NCBI RefSeq assembly: GCF_033436665.1
Contig: NZ_JAWQFO010000002.1
Coordinates: forward strand, 682,001-746,000
Source: JAWQFO01 sp033436665
GTDB taxonomy: Bacteria > Pseudomonadota > Alphaproteobacteria > Rhodobacterales > Rhodobacteraceae
DNA length: 64,000 nucleotides
Reading direction: 5' to 3'
In this document: piece by piece, positions 9,106 to 19,560 of the stretch
Numbering within the stretch: the first letter of the stretch is position 1
Layout of the letters: every line of letters starts with the position of its first letter
Notes under the pieces: model-generated
The model's database searches: none
Told to the model about the DNA's origin: nothing
What the model saw: only the letters and a program-made list of their open reading frames with translations
Position numbers and translations under genes: made by a program

Positions 9106-10581
9106 GTGAGTGCATTTGACGAGTTGATGGCGCATGCGCGCGAAACCCAGGCGCTGGCGCAGGTCGCGGGCCGGCTGGGCTGGGACCAGGAAACCATGAT
9201 GCCGCGCGGCGCGGCCCCGCAGCGCGGAGAGGAGATGGCGGCGATGGAGGGTGTTCTGCACGCGCGCCGCATCGACCCGCGCGTCGCCGAATGGCTGCTG
9301 GCGGTGGAAAGCGAGACGCTCGATTCCGCCGGCACCGCGCAGGTGCGCCACATCCGCCGCAGCTTCGAACGTGCCACCAAGGTTCCGGCCAGGCTGGCGG
9401 CCCGCATCGCCCGCGTTACCTCGGAAGCGCAGGGTAAATGGGCGGACGCCCGCGCGCAGGACGATTTCGCGACCTTCGCGCCTGTGCTCGAGGAGGTGAT
9501 CGCGCTGAAGCGCGAGGAGGGCCAGGCACTGGCAGCCGGCGGCGATGTCTACGACGCGATGCTCGAGGATTACGAGCCGGGCATCACCGGTGCCGAGTTG
9601 CAGTCGATGTTCGACGCCATGCGGCCTGAGATCGCCGACCTGCGCGCCGCCGTGCGCAACGTGCGCCCGCCCGCGACGGTGTCGGGCTCGTTCGACGAGC
9701 TGATCCAGCTTCAGCTGTCGCGCCGGCTGGCCGGTGTTTTCGGTTACGACATGCAGCACGGGCGCGTCGACAAGGCGGTGCATCCGTTCTCGTCCGGCTC
9801 GGGGCTCGACGTGCGCATCACCACCCGCACCAACCTCGACGACCCGTTCAACTGCTTCTATTCGACAATCCACGAGGTCGGCCATGCCGCCTACGAGCAG
9901 GGCATCGACCGCGCCTACCTGCTGACGCCGGTGGGGCAGGGCGTTTCGATGGGCGTGCACGAAAGCCAGAGCCGGATTTACGAAAACCAGATCGGGCGCA
10001 GCCGCGCCTTCACCGGCTGGCTTTACGGCCAGATGCGCGACGCCTTCGGCGATTTCGGCATCGACGACGCCGAGACGTTCTATGCCGCCGTGAATCGTGT
10101 CGCCGACGGCTTCATCCGGACCGAGGCGGACGAGTTGCAGTACAACCTGCACATCATGCTGCGCTTCGACCTGGAACGCGCGCTGATGTCGGGCGATCTG
10201 CTGGTGCAGGATCTCGAGGCCGCCTGGAACGACCGCTTCGCCGCCGATTTCGGCTTCCCGGTCGACAAACCCTCCAACGGCGTTTTGCAGGACGTGCACT
10301 GGTCGGTCGGGCTGTTCGGATACTTCCCGACCTACAGTCTCGGCAACGTCTATGCGGGTTGCCTGCACGAGGCGATGCGCGCGGCCTTGCCCGACCTCGA
10401 TACGCAACTGGCCGAAGGGGACACCTCCGGAGCGACGAGCTGGCTGCGCGAGAATGTCCAGCGCCACGGCGGGCTTTTCGAGCCGCGCGAGGTGATCGAG
10501 CGTGCCTGCGGCTTCGCGCCTTCGGAAAAGCCGCTGCTGGCTTATCTCAAGACCAAGTTTTCGGGTATCTACGGCCTCTGA
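9106..10581 (+). CDS. M32 family carboxypeptidase (carboxypeptidase Taq)
   Basis: Zinc metallopeptidase releasing C-terminal amino acids. The 491-aa protein has the HEXXH zinc site (IHEVGHAAYEQG) in its middle, followed by the family's GVHESQSRIYEN glutamate motif and the HPFSSG / DVRITTR blocks. Starts with GTG at 9106, four bases after the ctaA stop, so it is probably co-transcribed although the functions look unrelated. A terminator hairpin follows at 10614. Confidence 0.92.
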   Translation: MSAFDELMAHARETQALAQVAGRLGWDQETMMPRGAAPQRGEEMAAMEGVLHARRIDPRVAEWLLAVESETLDSAGTAQVRHIRRSFERATKVPARLAARIARVTSEAQGKWADARAQDDFATFAPVLEEVIALKREEGQALAAGGDVYDAMLEDYEPGITGAELQSMFDAMRPEIADLRAAVRNVRPPATVSGSFDELIQLQLSRRLAGVFGYDMQHGRVDKAVHPFSSGSGLDVRITTRTNLDDPFNCFYSTIHEVGHAAYEQGIDRAYLLTPVGQGVSMGVHESQSRIYENQIGRSRAFTGWLYGQMRDAFGDFGIDDAETFYAAVNRVADGFIRTEADELQYNLHIMLRFDLERALMSGDLLVQDLEAAWNDRFAADFGFPVDKPSNGVLQDVHWSVGLFGYFPTYSLGNVYAGCLHEAMRAALPDLDTQLAEGDTSGATSWLRENVQRHGGLFEPREVIERACGFAPSEKPLLAYLKTKFSGIYGL

Positions 10582-10613
10582 GCGGATTGCGGTTCGCAAG
10601 GCCGGTAGCGCAA

Positions 10614-10647
10614 GCGGGCGACCCCTATCAGGACCGCCCGCATTTTT
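10614..10647 (+). terminator. Rho-independent terminator after the M32 peptidase gene
   Basis: GCGGGCG (10614-10620) pairs with CGCCCGC (10635-10641) around a 14-base loop, followed by ATTTTT. It ends plus-strand transcription coming from ctaA and the peptidase just before the convergent gyrA stop. Confidence 0.65.
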
Positions 10648-10671
10648 CCTTAGAAACCAACAGGTCCGGCG

Positions 10672-13488
10672 TCAGTCCTTGCTGCTTTCGGGCGCCTCCG
10701 GGGCTTCGGGCGTCTCGGCCTCGACCTCTTCGGTCTGCTCGGCGATCCGCGCGACGCTGACCACTTCTTCGCCGGCACCGGTGTTGAACACCTTCACGCC
10801 GCCGGCTGTCCGCGAGCGGAACGAGATCCCCTCCACCGGGACCCGGATCGACTGTCCACGCGAGGTGGCGAGCATGATCTGATCGTCGAGATCGACCGGG
10901 AACGAGGCGACCAGCAGCCCGCCGCGCATCGCCTTGTCCATCGCCATGACACCTTGGCCGCCGCGCCCGCGCACCGGGTAGTCGTGCGAGGACGACAGCT
11001 TGCCCGAACCATTGGCGGTGATCGTCAGAATGGTGTCCTCGGCGGCCGACATGCGCGCGTAATCCTCGCGCGTGAAGTCCAGCGCCTCCTGCGCCCCGTC
11101 TTCGTCGTCCTCGCCTTCGGCATCTTCCGTCAGGCCGGCCATGGCCCGGCGCATCTTGAGGTAGGCCACGCGCTCCTCCGGCGTCGCCTCGAAGTGCCGG
11201 ATCACCGACATCGACACCACCCGGTCGCCGGGCTGCAGGCGGATGCCGCGGACCCCTGTCGAATTCCGGCTGTTGAAGACCCGCATGATCGCGTTGCCCT
11301 GCGCATCGGTGCCGCCGATGTGGAAACGCAGCGCGCGCCCCTTGGCGGTCACCAGCATCATGTCGTCGTCTTCCGAGCAGATCCGCGCGTTCACAAGGCT
11401 GACCGATCCATCCTCGGGCAGCTTCATCGCGATCTTGCCGTTGCGCATGACGTTGGTGAAATCCGACAGGCGGTTTCGCCGCACGTCGCCCGCCGAGGTC
11501 GCGAAGACGATGTTGAGATCTTCCCAGTCGCTCTCGTCACGATCCACAGGCATGATCGCCGCGATCGAGATGCCGGACGGGATCGGCAGGATGTTGACGA
11601 TCGCCTTGCCCTTGGCGGTCCGGCCGCCCAGCGGCAGGCGCCAGGTCTTGAGCTTGTAGACCATCCCGTCGGTGGTGAAAAACAGCAGCTGCGTGTGGGT
11701 GTTGGCCACGAAAAGCGTTGTGACGACGTCCTCGTCCTTGGTCGCCATGCCCGACAGGCCCTTGCCGCCGCGACGCTGGCTGCGGAACTCGCCCAGCGGT
11801 GTACGTTTGATGTACCCCGACTGGGTCACGGTCACGACCATGTCCTCGCGCGCGATGAGGTCCTCGTCCTCCATGTCGCCCGACCAGTCGGCGATTTCGG
11901 TGCGCCGCGGCACGGCGAACAGCTCGCGCACCTCGCGCAGTTCGTCGGCGATGATCCCCATGATGCGCTCGCGCGAGCCGAGGATTTCGAGGTATTCCTT
12001 GATCTTGCCGGCCAGCTCCTCGAGCTCGTCGGTGACCTCCTTGACCCCGATCTGTGTCAGGCGCTGCAGCCGCAGATCGAGGATCGCCCGCGCCTGCGTT
12101 TCGGAGAGGTTATAGGTGCCGTCCTCGTTCGCGGTATGGGTCGGATCGTCGATCAGCGCGATGTAGGGCAGGATGTCCTGCGCCGGCCAGCGCCGGGTCA
12201 TCAGCCGTTCGCGCGCCTCCGCCGCATCCGCCGAGGCCCGGATCGTGCCGACCACCTCGTCGATGTTGGTCACCGCCACGGCGAGACCGCACAGGATGTG
12301 GCTGCGCTCGCGCGCCTTGCGCAGCAGGTAGGCGGTGCGCCGCGCCACGACATCCTCGCGGAAGTCGATGAAATAGGTCAGGAAGTTGCGCAGCGTCAGC
12401 TGCTCCGGCCGGCCGCCGTTCAGCGCCAACATGTTGCAGCCGAACGAGGTCTGCATCGGCGTGAAGCGGTAGAGCTGGTTCAGCACCACGTCCGCCACCG
12501 CCTCGCGCTTGAGCTCGACCACCACCCGCACGCCGTTGCGGTCGGATTCGTCCTGGACATGCGCGATGCCCTCGATCTTCTTCTCCCGCACCTGCTCGGC
12601 GATGCGCTCGATCATCGTCGCCTTGTTGACCTGGTAGGGGATCTCGTCGATCACGATCGCCCAGCGGTCCTTGCGGATTTCCTCGACCCGGGTCTTGGCC
12701 CGGATGATCACCGAGCCGCGCCCTTCGAGGTAGGCTTTCCGCGCGCCGGACCGGCCCAGCATGATCCCGCCCGTCGGGAAGTCGGGGCCGGGGATGTACT
12801 CGATCAGCTGCTCCGAGCTGAGATCCGGATCCTCGATCAGCGCCAGGGTCGCGTCGACCACTTCGCCAAGGTTGTGCGGCGGAATATTCGTGGCCATCCC
12901 GACAGCGATGCCGCCGGCCCCGTTGACCAGCATGTTCGGAAACCGCGCCGGCAGCACCGTCGGTTCCTGCTGCTTGCCGTCATAGTTGTCCTGGAAGTCG
13001 ACGGTTTCCTTGTCGATGTCGGCCAGCAGGTAGGCCGCGGGCTTATCCATGCGGACTTCGGTGTAACGCATGGCCGCCGGGTTGTCCCCGTCCATCGAGC
13101 CGAAATTGCCCTGGCCGTCGAGCAGCGGCAGCGACATCGAGAAGTCCTGCGCCATGCGCACCAGCGCGTCGTAGATCGCGCTGTCGCCATGCGGGTGGTA
13201 CTGGCCCATCACGTCGCCCACCGGGCGCGCCGACTTGCGGTAGGGCTTGTCATGGGTGTTGCCGGTCTCGTGCATCGCGAAGAGAATGCGCCGGTGCACC
13301 GGTTTTAGGCCGTCGCGCAGGTCGGGGATCGCCCGGCTGACGATGACCGACATCGCGTAGTCGAGATACGACGTGCGCATCTCGTGTTCGATCGAGACGC
13401 TGGGCCCGTCGAAGGCCGGCCTTCCCGGACCCTCGCCACCGGTTTCGTCATCGTTCTCAGGGGGTTCCGGTGTATCGTTCACGTGCAC
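10672..13488 (-). CDS. gyrA: DNA gyrase subunit A
   Basis: ATP-dependent type II topoisomerase subunit that breaks and rejoins DNA. The 938-aa protein begins with the winged-helix/tower domain (SYLDYAMSVIVSRAIPDLRDG), then the quinolone-determining stretch HPHGDSAIYD, in which the E. coli Ser83 and Asp87 positions keep S and D. The catalytic tyrosine region (AAMRYTEVRM) and the GyrA box QRRGGKG that starts the C-terminal DNA-wrapping domain follow. It is longer than E. coli GyrA because of an acidic insertion (EDAEGEDDEDG) and an acidic tail. Transcribed alone, away from usg. Confidence 0.97.
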   Translation of the reverse strand: MHVNDTPEPPENDDETGGEGPGRPAFDGPSVSIEHEMRTSYLDYAMSVIVSRAIPDLRDGLKPVHRRILFAMHETGNTHDKPYRKSARPVGDVMGQYHPHGDSAIYDALVRMAQDFSMSLPLLDGQGNFGSMDGDNPAAMRYTEVRMDKPAAYLLADIDKETVDFQDNYDGKQQEPTVLPARFPNMLVNGAGGIAVGMATNIPPHNLGEVVDATLALIEDPDLSSEQLIEYIPGPDFPTGGIMLGRSGARKAYLEGRGSVIIRAKTRVEEIRKDRWAIVIDEIPYQVNKATMIERIAEQVREKKIEGIAHVQDESDRNGVRVVVELKREAVADVVLNQLYRFTPMQTSFGCNMLALNGGRPEQLTLRNFLTYFIDFREDVVARRTAYLLRKARERSHILCGLAVAVTNIDEVVGTIRASADAAEARERLMTRRWPAQDILPYIALIDDPTHTANEDGTYNLSETQARAILDLRLQRLTQIGVKEVTDELEELAGKIKEYLEILGSRERIMGIIADELREVRELFAVPRRTEIADWSGDMEDEDLIAREDMVVTVTQSGYIKRTPLGEFRSQRRGGKGLSGMATKDEDVVTTLFVANTHTQLLFFTTDGMVYKLKTWRLPLGGRTAKGKAIVNILPIPSGISIAAIMPVDRDESDWEDLNIVFATSAGDVRRNRLSDFTNVMRNGKIAMKLPEDGSVSLVNARICSEDDDMMLVTAKGRALRFHIGGTDAQGNAIMRVFNSRNSTGVRGIRLQPGDRVVSMSVIRHFEATPEERVAYLKMRRAMAGLTEDAEGEDDEDGAQEALDFTREDYARMSAAEDTILTITANGSGKLSSSHDYPVRGRGGQGVMAMDKAMRGGLLVASFPVDLDDQIMLATSRGQSIRVPVEGISFRSRTAGGVKVFNTGAGEEVVSVARIAEQTEEVEAETPEAPEAPESSKD

Positions 13489-13674
13489 TGCCCGATTTTT
13501 TAGCGCTGACTATATCTTGTGGGCAAACCCTATCAGACCGCGCATATCGGGTGCAATCCCTGCTGGACACGCCGTCTGGCAGCCACGGCGCTGGATTGCC
13601 AACACACTGTTTTCGTTGATTATTAATCCGACCGTGGCAAACTCTTGATGCAAGAGCAGCTTACGAGGTGCCGC

Positions 13675-13944
13675 ATGTCGCGAAAAGAAACCGAATTGAT
13701 GCTGAAGGGCTACGGGCTGACCACTGCGGAATTCTTCTACCGAATTCCCGATTTCAGGAACGTTCTCAACACGTTCGTCTGGCAGGATTACGACATCGCC
13801 CCGGACCATCCGCGGCTCTTCAAGTTCGTCGAGTTCTGGCAGAAGGAGATCGAGGGGCCGTTGCACTCGGTGCGCTTCATCCACCGAAAGCTGGTGGCGC
13901 CCGGCGAGTGGCGCAACGTCACCGGCGAATTCACCCTGCACTAG
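13675..13944 (+). CDS. usg: Usg family protein
   Basis: Small soluble protein (89 aa) matching the Usg family, named for a position upstream of trpF in other alphaproteobacteria; biochemical role unknown. The sequence includes LKGYGLTTAEFFYRIPDF and FVWQDYDIAPDHP. The ATG at 13675 has GAGG six bases upstream and is preferred to the ATG at 13648 or TTG at 13645, which lack a good ribosome-binding site. It stands alone here, without trp genes. Confidence 0.85.
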   Translation: MSRKETELMLKGYGLTTAEFFYRIPDFRNVLNTFVWQDYDIAPDHPRLFKFVEFWQKEIEGPLHSVRFIHRKLVAPGEWRNVTGEFTLH

Positions 13945-13952
13945 GGCGCGCT

Positions 13953-14010
13953 GCCCCTCTCTGGTTGCCAAATATCCTCGGGGGAGCGCGAGGGGGCAGA
14001 CAGCCCCCCT
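13953..14010. repeat. Intergenic repeat, copy A
   Basis: Contains GCCCCTCTCTGGTTGCC, then AAATATCCTCGGGGGAG and a GGGGGCA...GCCCCC hairpin. A second copy lies at 25806-25868. The layout (TGGTTG-CAAATATCC-CGGGGGAG-CGCG-hairpin) matches an intergenic repeat that I recall from many Roseobacter-group genomes. Copy A sits between the convergent usg and radical SAM genes, where its hairpin may help end transcription. Confidence 0.75.
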
Positions 14011-14036
14011 CGTTCCGCCAATGCGAAGTCAGCGCC

Positions 14037-15002
14037 TCAGGCCGAGCAGGACGCCCCGCCCAGCACGCAGAACTTGGCGCAATGCGGATGGTTCAGCGGC
14101 ACGTCGCGCTCCGCATCCGCCAGGGTCTCGCCAAGCTCGAACCGCGCATCGTATGGCAGTAGCGTGCAGGCCAGCACCGCCGGGCGCTCGGCCCCCTTGC
14201 GTTTGACCACCATGCGCGAGGACGAACACATCACCGCCTCGGGCGACTTGCCGAGGATACCCCAGCAGGCGGTGGTGATCTCCGGTACCTCGACCGCCGC
14301 ATCCATCTCTGGAAACAGTACCGTCATCGCCGGATCATAGGCATCGACGTCAAAGCCGTGCCGTTCGAAGAAAGCGGCGTATCCGGCCCGGCTTTCCTCT
14401 TCCGAAGCCGCCATCTCCAGCCGCCCGGCCACCGCCATCCGGATGCCCGCGTCGCGGATCCAGCACATGCCTTCGACGGTCTTGTCGTAGGTGCCTGCGC
14501 CGCGTTCGGCGTCATGGACCTCGGCGCGGTGATGATCCAGCGACACGCGCAGCGTCAGCTTGCCGGGAAACGCGGCGTCGAGCCCCGCCAAACCTTTCCG
14601 CACGCCGGCGCGCATCATCGGGCGCATGGCGTTGGTCAGGACCAGCACTTCGAAGCCGCGCTCCAGCGCCGCGCGGGCCATGTCGTTCATCTGCGGGTTC
14701 ATGAAAGGCTCGCCGCCGGTGAACGCAATCTCGCGCACCGGCCAGCCGCGCTCGGCGATCTGGTCGAGGTAGTCGCGCACCTCGTCGGCGGTGATGTAGA
14801 CCAGCCGGTCGTTCGACGGGCTGCTTTCGATGTAGCATCCGGCGCATTCGATGTTGCACAGCGTCCCGGTGTTGAACCACAGCGTCTTGGGCTCGCGCAG
14901 CGCAACCCGCGCGCGCGCCTCGCCTTTTGCCGTCCGGTCGGGGTCGTCGAATTTGCCTGCGTTGGCCTCGCTCCGCGCAGAATCGCCGGGCAGATCTTTC
15001 AT
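14037..15002 (-). CDS. Radical SAM protein
   Basis: Iron-sulfur enzyme that cleaves S-adenosylmethionine to a 5'-deoxyadenosyl radical; substrate unknown. The N-terminal cluster motif is CNIECAGC (CX3CX2C), followed by the GGEP SAM-binding motif (FTGGEPFMNPQ). The C-terminus has several cysteines (ACWGILG, VMCSSS, LACTLL, HCAKFCVLGGASC) that could bind an auxiliary cluster as in SPASM proteins. The start at 15002 (MKDLPGDSARSEANAG, 321 aa) is preferred over the longer frame, which would overlap the promoter region of zwf. No obvious precursor peptide is adjacent. Confidence 0.82.
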   Translation of the reverse strand: MKDLPGDSARSEANAGKFDDPDRTAKGEARARVALREPKTLWFNTGTLCNIECAGCYIESSPSNDRLVYITADEVRDYLDQIAERGWPVREIAFTGGEPFMNPQMNDMARAALERGFEVLVLTNAMRPMMRAGVRKGLAGLDAAFPGKLTLRVSLDHHRAEVHDAERGAGTYDKTVEGMCWIRDAGIRMAVAGRLEMAASEEESRAGYAAFFERHGFDVDAYDPAMTVLFPEMDAAVEVPEITTACWGILGKSPEAVMCSSSRMVVKRKGAERPAVLACTLLPYDARFELGETLADAERDVPLNHPHCAKFCVLGGASCSA

Positions 15003-15201
15003 GTCGCGTCCTGTCTCGTGCCTTCCTATGCCGTGAAACTGTGCTAGGCTTGCCGCAAAAGCAATGAAACCCCGGCGCCCGGGCCTGCACGCTCTTGTGA
15101 TGAGGGCGGCCTTGGGGCATGTTTGCGCTAACAGCTGGCCCGGCAAAGGGTTGGCCCGTTGCAGACAGCGGCCGGACGGCCGAATACAGGGTGTCCCTCT
15201 C

Positions 15202-16670
<1,469 letters not shown>

Positions 16671-16674
<4 letters not shown>

Positions 16675-17342
16675 ACATCGAGGAATACGCCGACCGCGAG
16701 ATGCTGGTCATCAACCTGGCCAACAAGATCGCCGGAGAGATCAGGAATTGCCTGTTGCACCATGAGTTCGCGAGCTTTGCCGTGCCGGGCGGGACGACGC
16801 CGGGGCCGATTTTCGACGCACTTTGCTCGGTCGATCTGGACTGGTCGCGGGTGCATGTCCTGCTGACCGACGAACGCTGGGTGCCCGAAGAAAATGCCCG
16901 GTCCAACACCGCGCTGGTGCGCGAGCGTCTGCTGACCGAGCGCGCTGCCGCGGCGACCTTCGTTCCGTTCTATCGCGACGGGCTTTCGGCGGCCGAGGCC
17001 GCTCCGGAGATTGCCGAAGCACTGGCCCCGGAACTGCCCGTGTCAGTGCTGCTGCTCGGCATGGGCGAGGACATGCACACCGCTTCGCTTTTCCCCGGCG
17101 CGCCGGGTCTGTCCCAAGCGCTCGATCCGGACGCCCCGGCGGTGGTCGCGGTGTCGCCCGACAGTCAGCCGGAAGAACGGATTTCGCTCAGCGGACCGGT
17201 GCTTGACGGAGCGATGTCGAAACATCTGGTGATCTTCGGGCAGGCCAAGCGCGACGCACTCGAACGTGCCGCCACGCTGTCCGGAGAAGACGCGCCCATC
17301 GGGGCGGTGATCGGGGGAGGGACGGTGCATTGGGCCGCTTGA
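16671..17342 (+). CDS. pgl: 6-phosphogluconolactonase
   Basis: Hydrolyses 6-phosphogluconolactone to 6-phosphogluconate. The 223-aa protein has the glucosamine-6-phosphate isomerase-like fold with VPGGTTPGPIFDAL, LTDERWVP and LLGMGEDMHTASLFP. The ATG at 16671 overlaps the zwf stop as ATGA and is chosen; a GTG at 16653 in the same frame is possible. Its 3' end overlaps the pgi start by 13 bases, so translation of the three enzymes is probably coupled. Confidence 0.93.
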
Positions 17343-18931
17343 GCAAGGAATGGTCGGCGCTGACAAGACGCCGCGGCGAAACGGCGGACCGCAAGATCCT
17401 GTCGCTGTTCGATGACGCCGATCGCGCGGAGGCGTTCAGCGTCCGGCTCGGTGACATGCTTTTTGACTACTCGAAGACCAACATCGACGCCGGGACGCGC
17501 GATGCGCTGATCGCACTTGTCGAAGCGTCTGACGTTGCGGGCAAGCGCGATGCCATGTTTTCGGGTGCGCCGATCAACGACACCGAGGGCCGGGCCGTGC
17601 TGCACACCGCCTTGCGCAACCTCGACGGAGGCCCCGTGACCGTGGCCGGCGCCGATGTGATGCCCGGGGTTCTCGACACCCTTGAGCGGATGCGCGCGTT
17701 CGCCGAGGACGTGCGCGAGGGGCTTTACACCGATGTGGTCAACATTGGCATCGGCGGGTCTGATCTTGGCCCAGCGATGGCGGTACAAGCGCTGTCGCCC
17801 TATCACGACGGGCCGCGTTGCCATTTCGTGTCGAACGTCGACGGGGCGCATATCTCGGACACGCTGCGCGGGCTCGACGCCAAAACGACGCTGGTGATCG
17901 TCGCCTCGAAGACCTTCACCACCATCGAGACCATGACCAATGCCCGCACCGCCAAGGCCTGGATGGTCGAGAACGGCGGCGATCCGGCGAACCAGTTCGC
18001 GGCGCTCAGTACGGCCGATGACAAGACCGCGGATTTCGGAATCCCTGCCGAACGCGTCTTCGGCTTCGAGGACTGGGTGGGCGGACGGTATTCGATGTGG
18101 GGCCCGATCGGGCTGTCGCTGATGATCGCCATCGGCGCCAAGGCTTTCGATGCCTTCCTGCGCGGCGGGCAGGAGATGGACCGTCATTTCCGCGCCGCCG
18201 ACTGGCGCGAGAACATGCCGGTGATGCTGGCGCTGACGGGTGTCTGGCACAACCAGGTCTGCGGCCACGCGACCCGGGCGGTGCTGCCTTATGACCAGCG
18301 ACTCGGACAGTTGCCGGACTATCTCCAGCAGCTCGAAATGGAATCGAACGGCAAGGGGGTGACGATGGACGGCACCCCCCTCGAGGTGCCGTCAGGCCCG
18401 GTGGTCTGGGGCGCTGCTGGCACGAACGGGCAGCATGCCTTCTACCAGCTCATCCACCAGGGCACGCGGGTCGTGCCGTGCGAATTCATGGTCGCGGCCG
18501 AAGGTCACGAGACTGACCTCGCGCATCATCACCAGCTGCTGGTCGCCAACTGTCTGGCGCAGTCCGAGGCTCTGATGCGCGGGCGCGCGGTCGAGGTGGC
18601 GCGCGAGATGATGCAGATGAAGGGGTACGAGGGCGAAGAGCTGGAACGGCAGGCGCGGCACCGGGTCTTTCCGGGGAACCGGCCATCCACGACCCTGGCC
18701 TACCCCAAGCTCGACCCGTTCACGCTCGGCCAGATCGTGGCGCTCTACGAGCACCGGGTGTTTGTCGAGGGTGTGATCCTGGGGATCAATTCCTTCGACC
18801 AGTGGGGCGTGGAACTGGGCAAGGAGCTTGCGACCTCGTTGCAACCGCTCGTCGAAGGCAAGGAGCCGCCGGACGGCAAGGACGGATCGACCGCCGCGCT
18901 GGTCGAGTTCATTCTGCGCAACCGCGCATAA
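17330..18931 (+). CDS. pgi: Glucose-6-phosphate isomerase
   Basis: Interconverts glucose 6-phosphate and fructose 6-phosphate. The 533-aa protein shows GIGGSDLGPAMAVQAL, SNVDGAHISDTLRGLD, the catalytic GGRYSMWG region and GTNGQHAFYQLIHQGT. The start is TTG at 17330, spaced eight bases after GGGGGAGGG; a second TTG at 17339 overlapping the pgl stop is an alternative. No ATG is available before conserved sequence. With zwf and pgl it lets fructose 6-phosphate recycle through the Entner-Doudoroff pathway. Confidence 0.95.
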   Translation: MGRLSKEWSALTRRRGETADRKILSLFDDADRAEAFSVRLGDMLFDYSKTNIDAGTRDALIALVEASDVAGKRDAMFSGAPINDTEGRAVLHTALRNLDGGPVTVAGADVMPGVLDTLERMRAFAEDVREGLYTDVVNIGIGGSDLGPAMAVQALSPYHDGPRCHFVSNVDGAHISDTLRGLDAKTTLVIVASKTFTTIETMTNARTAKAWMVENGGDPANQFAALSTADDKTADFGIPAERVFGFEDWVGGRYSMWGPIGLSLMIAIGAKAFDAFLRGGQEMDRHFRAADWRENMPVMLALTGVWHNQVCGHATRAVLPYDQRLGQLPDYLQQLEMESNGKGVTMDGTPLEVPSGPVVWGAAGTNGQHAFYQLIHQGTRVVPCEFMVAAEGHETDLAHHHQLLVANCLAQSEALMRGRAVEVAREMMQMKGYEGEELERQARHRVFPGNRPSTTLAYPKLDPFTLGQIVALYEHRVFVEGVILGINSFDQWGVELGKELATSLQPLVEGKEPPDGKDGSTAALVEFILRNRA

Positions 18932-18943
18932 CGCAAAGCCGGG

Positions 18944-19426
18944 TCAGGTCTCGGGCCGGGCCCCGTCGATCTCGCGGAACCGGGTCTTGAGCGCCTCGGG
19001 CAGGGCGAAACGCGCCGAGCCGTCGTGTTCGAGCAGCACGATCACGCAGTCGAAGGTTGCCCGCAGGGTGCCGCCCGACCACAGGCGCTGGGCCAGCGTG
19101 AAGGACGTGTTGCGGAACGCCGCACAGGCGCAGGTCACCACGTAGGTTTCGTCCATCAGCATTTCCTGCCGGTAATGGATCGTGCCCGAGCGGATCACGA
19201 TGCGGGGGTCCGATCCGTCGTCGCGGTAGCGCGACAACCCGCACTCCTGCACGTATCGCACCCTCAGACGCTCGAACCACTCCATGTAGACCGCATTGTT
19301 GACATGTTGCAGGGCGTCGAGTTCGGAAAACCGCACCTGGTCGGCCATGGCGAGCGGGGCCACGGGGTCGATGCCGAGCGCGCGCTGATCTTCGGGTGAA
19401 AGCGGGGTGTGGTAACGCAGGTCCAT
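18944..19426 (-). CDS. Acyl-CoA thioesterase, hotdog fold
   Basis: 160-aa hotdog-fold protein of the 4-hydroxybenzoyl-CoA/FadM-YbgC type. The catalytic loop FSELDALQHVNNAVYMEWFE has the usual aspartate and HVNN arrangement; YRQEMLMDETYVVTC is the core strand. Likely hydrolyses acyl-CoA thioesters in the cytosol; chain length not predictable. It is divergent from the acyl-CoA ligase, with about 135 bases between starts, suggesting opposed steps in acyl-CoA turnover. Confidence 0.82.
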   Translation of the reverse strand: MDLRYHTPLSPEDQRALGIDPVAPLAMADQVRFSELDALQHVNNAVYMEWFERLRVRYVQECGLSRYRDDGSDPRIVIRSGTIHYRQEMLMDETYVVTCACAAFRNTSFTLAQRLWSGGTLRATFDCVIVLLEHDGSARFALPEALKTRFREIDGARPET

Positions 19427-19560
19427 GTCTTTCGCATAGCCCCCGCGTCAAGCGATGCCAAGTCTTGCAAGGCGCCGGGCAGCGGGGCAGGCTGCCGCGA
19501 CGGGGCGGCACCGGCGGGGAGGCCGGGCAGGGCCTCTTTGCATACCACCGGAGGACCGCC

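Noticed and set aside
13100..13210. Possible fluoroquinolone-resistance change in gyrA
   Set aside because: The Ser83 and Asp87 equivalents are both present (GDSAIYD), so no resistance change is seen.
10954..13308. 784-codon open frame antisense to gyrA
   Set aside because: Perfect shadow of gyrA. High GC keeps the opposite strand open; the translation is Arg/His/Asp-rich with no domain.
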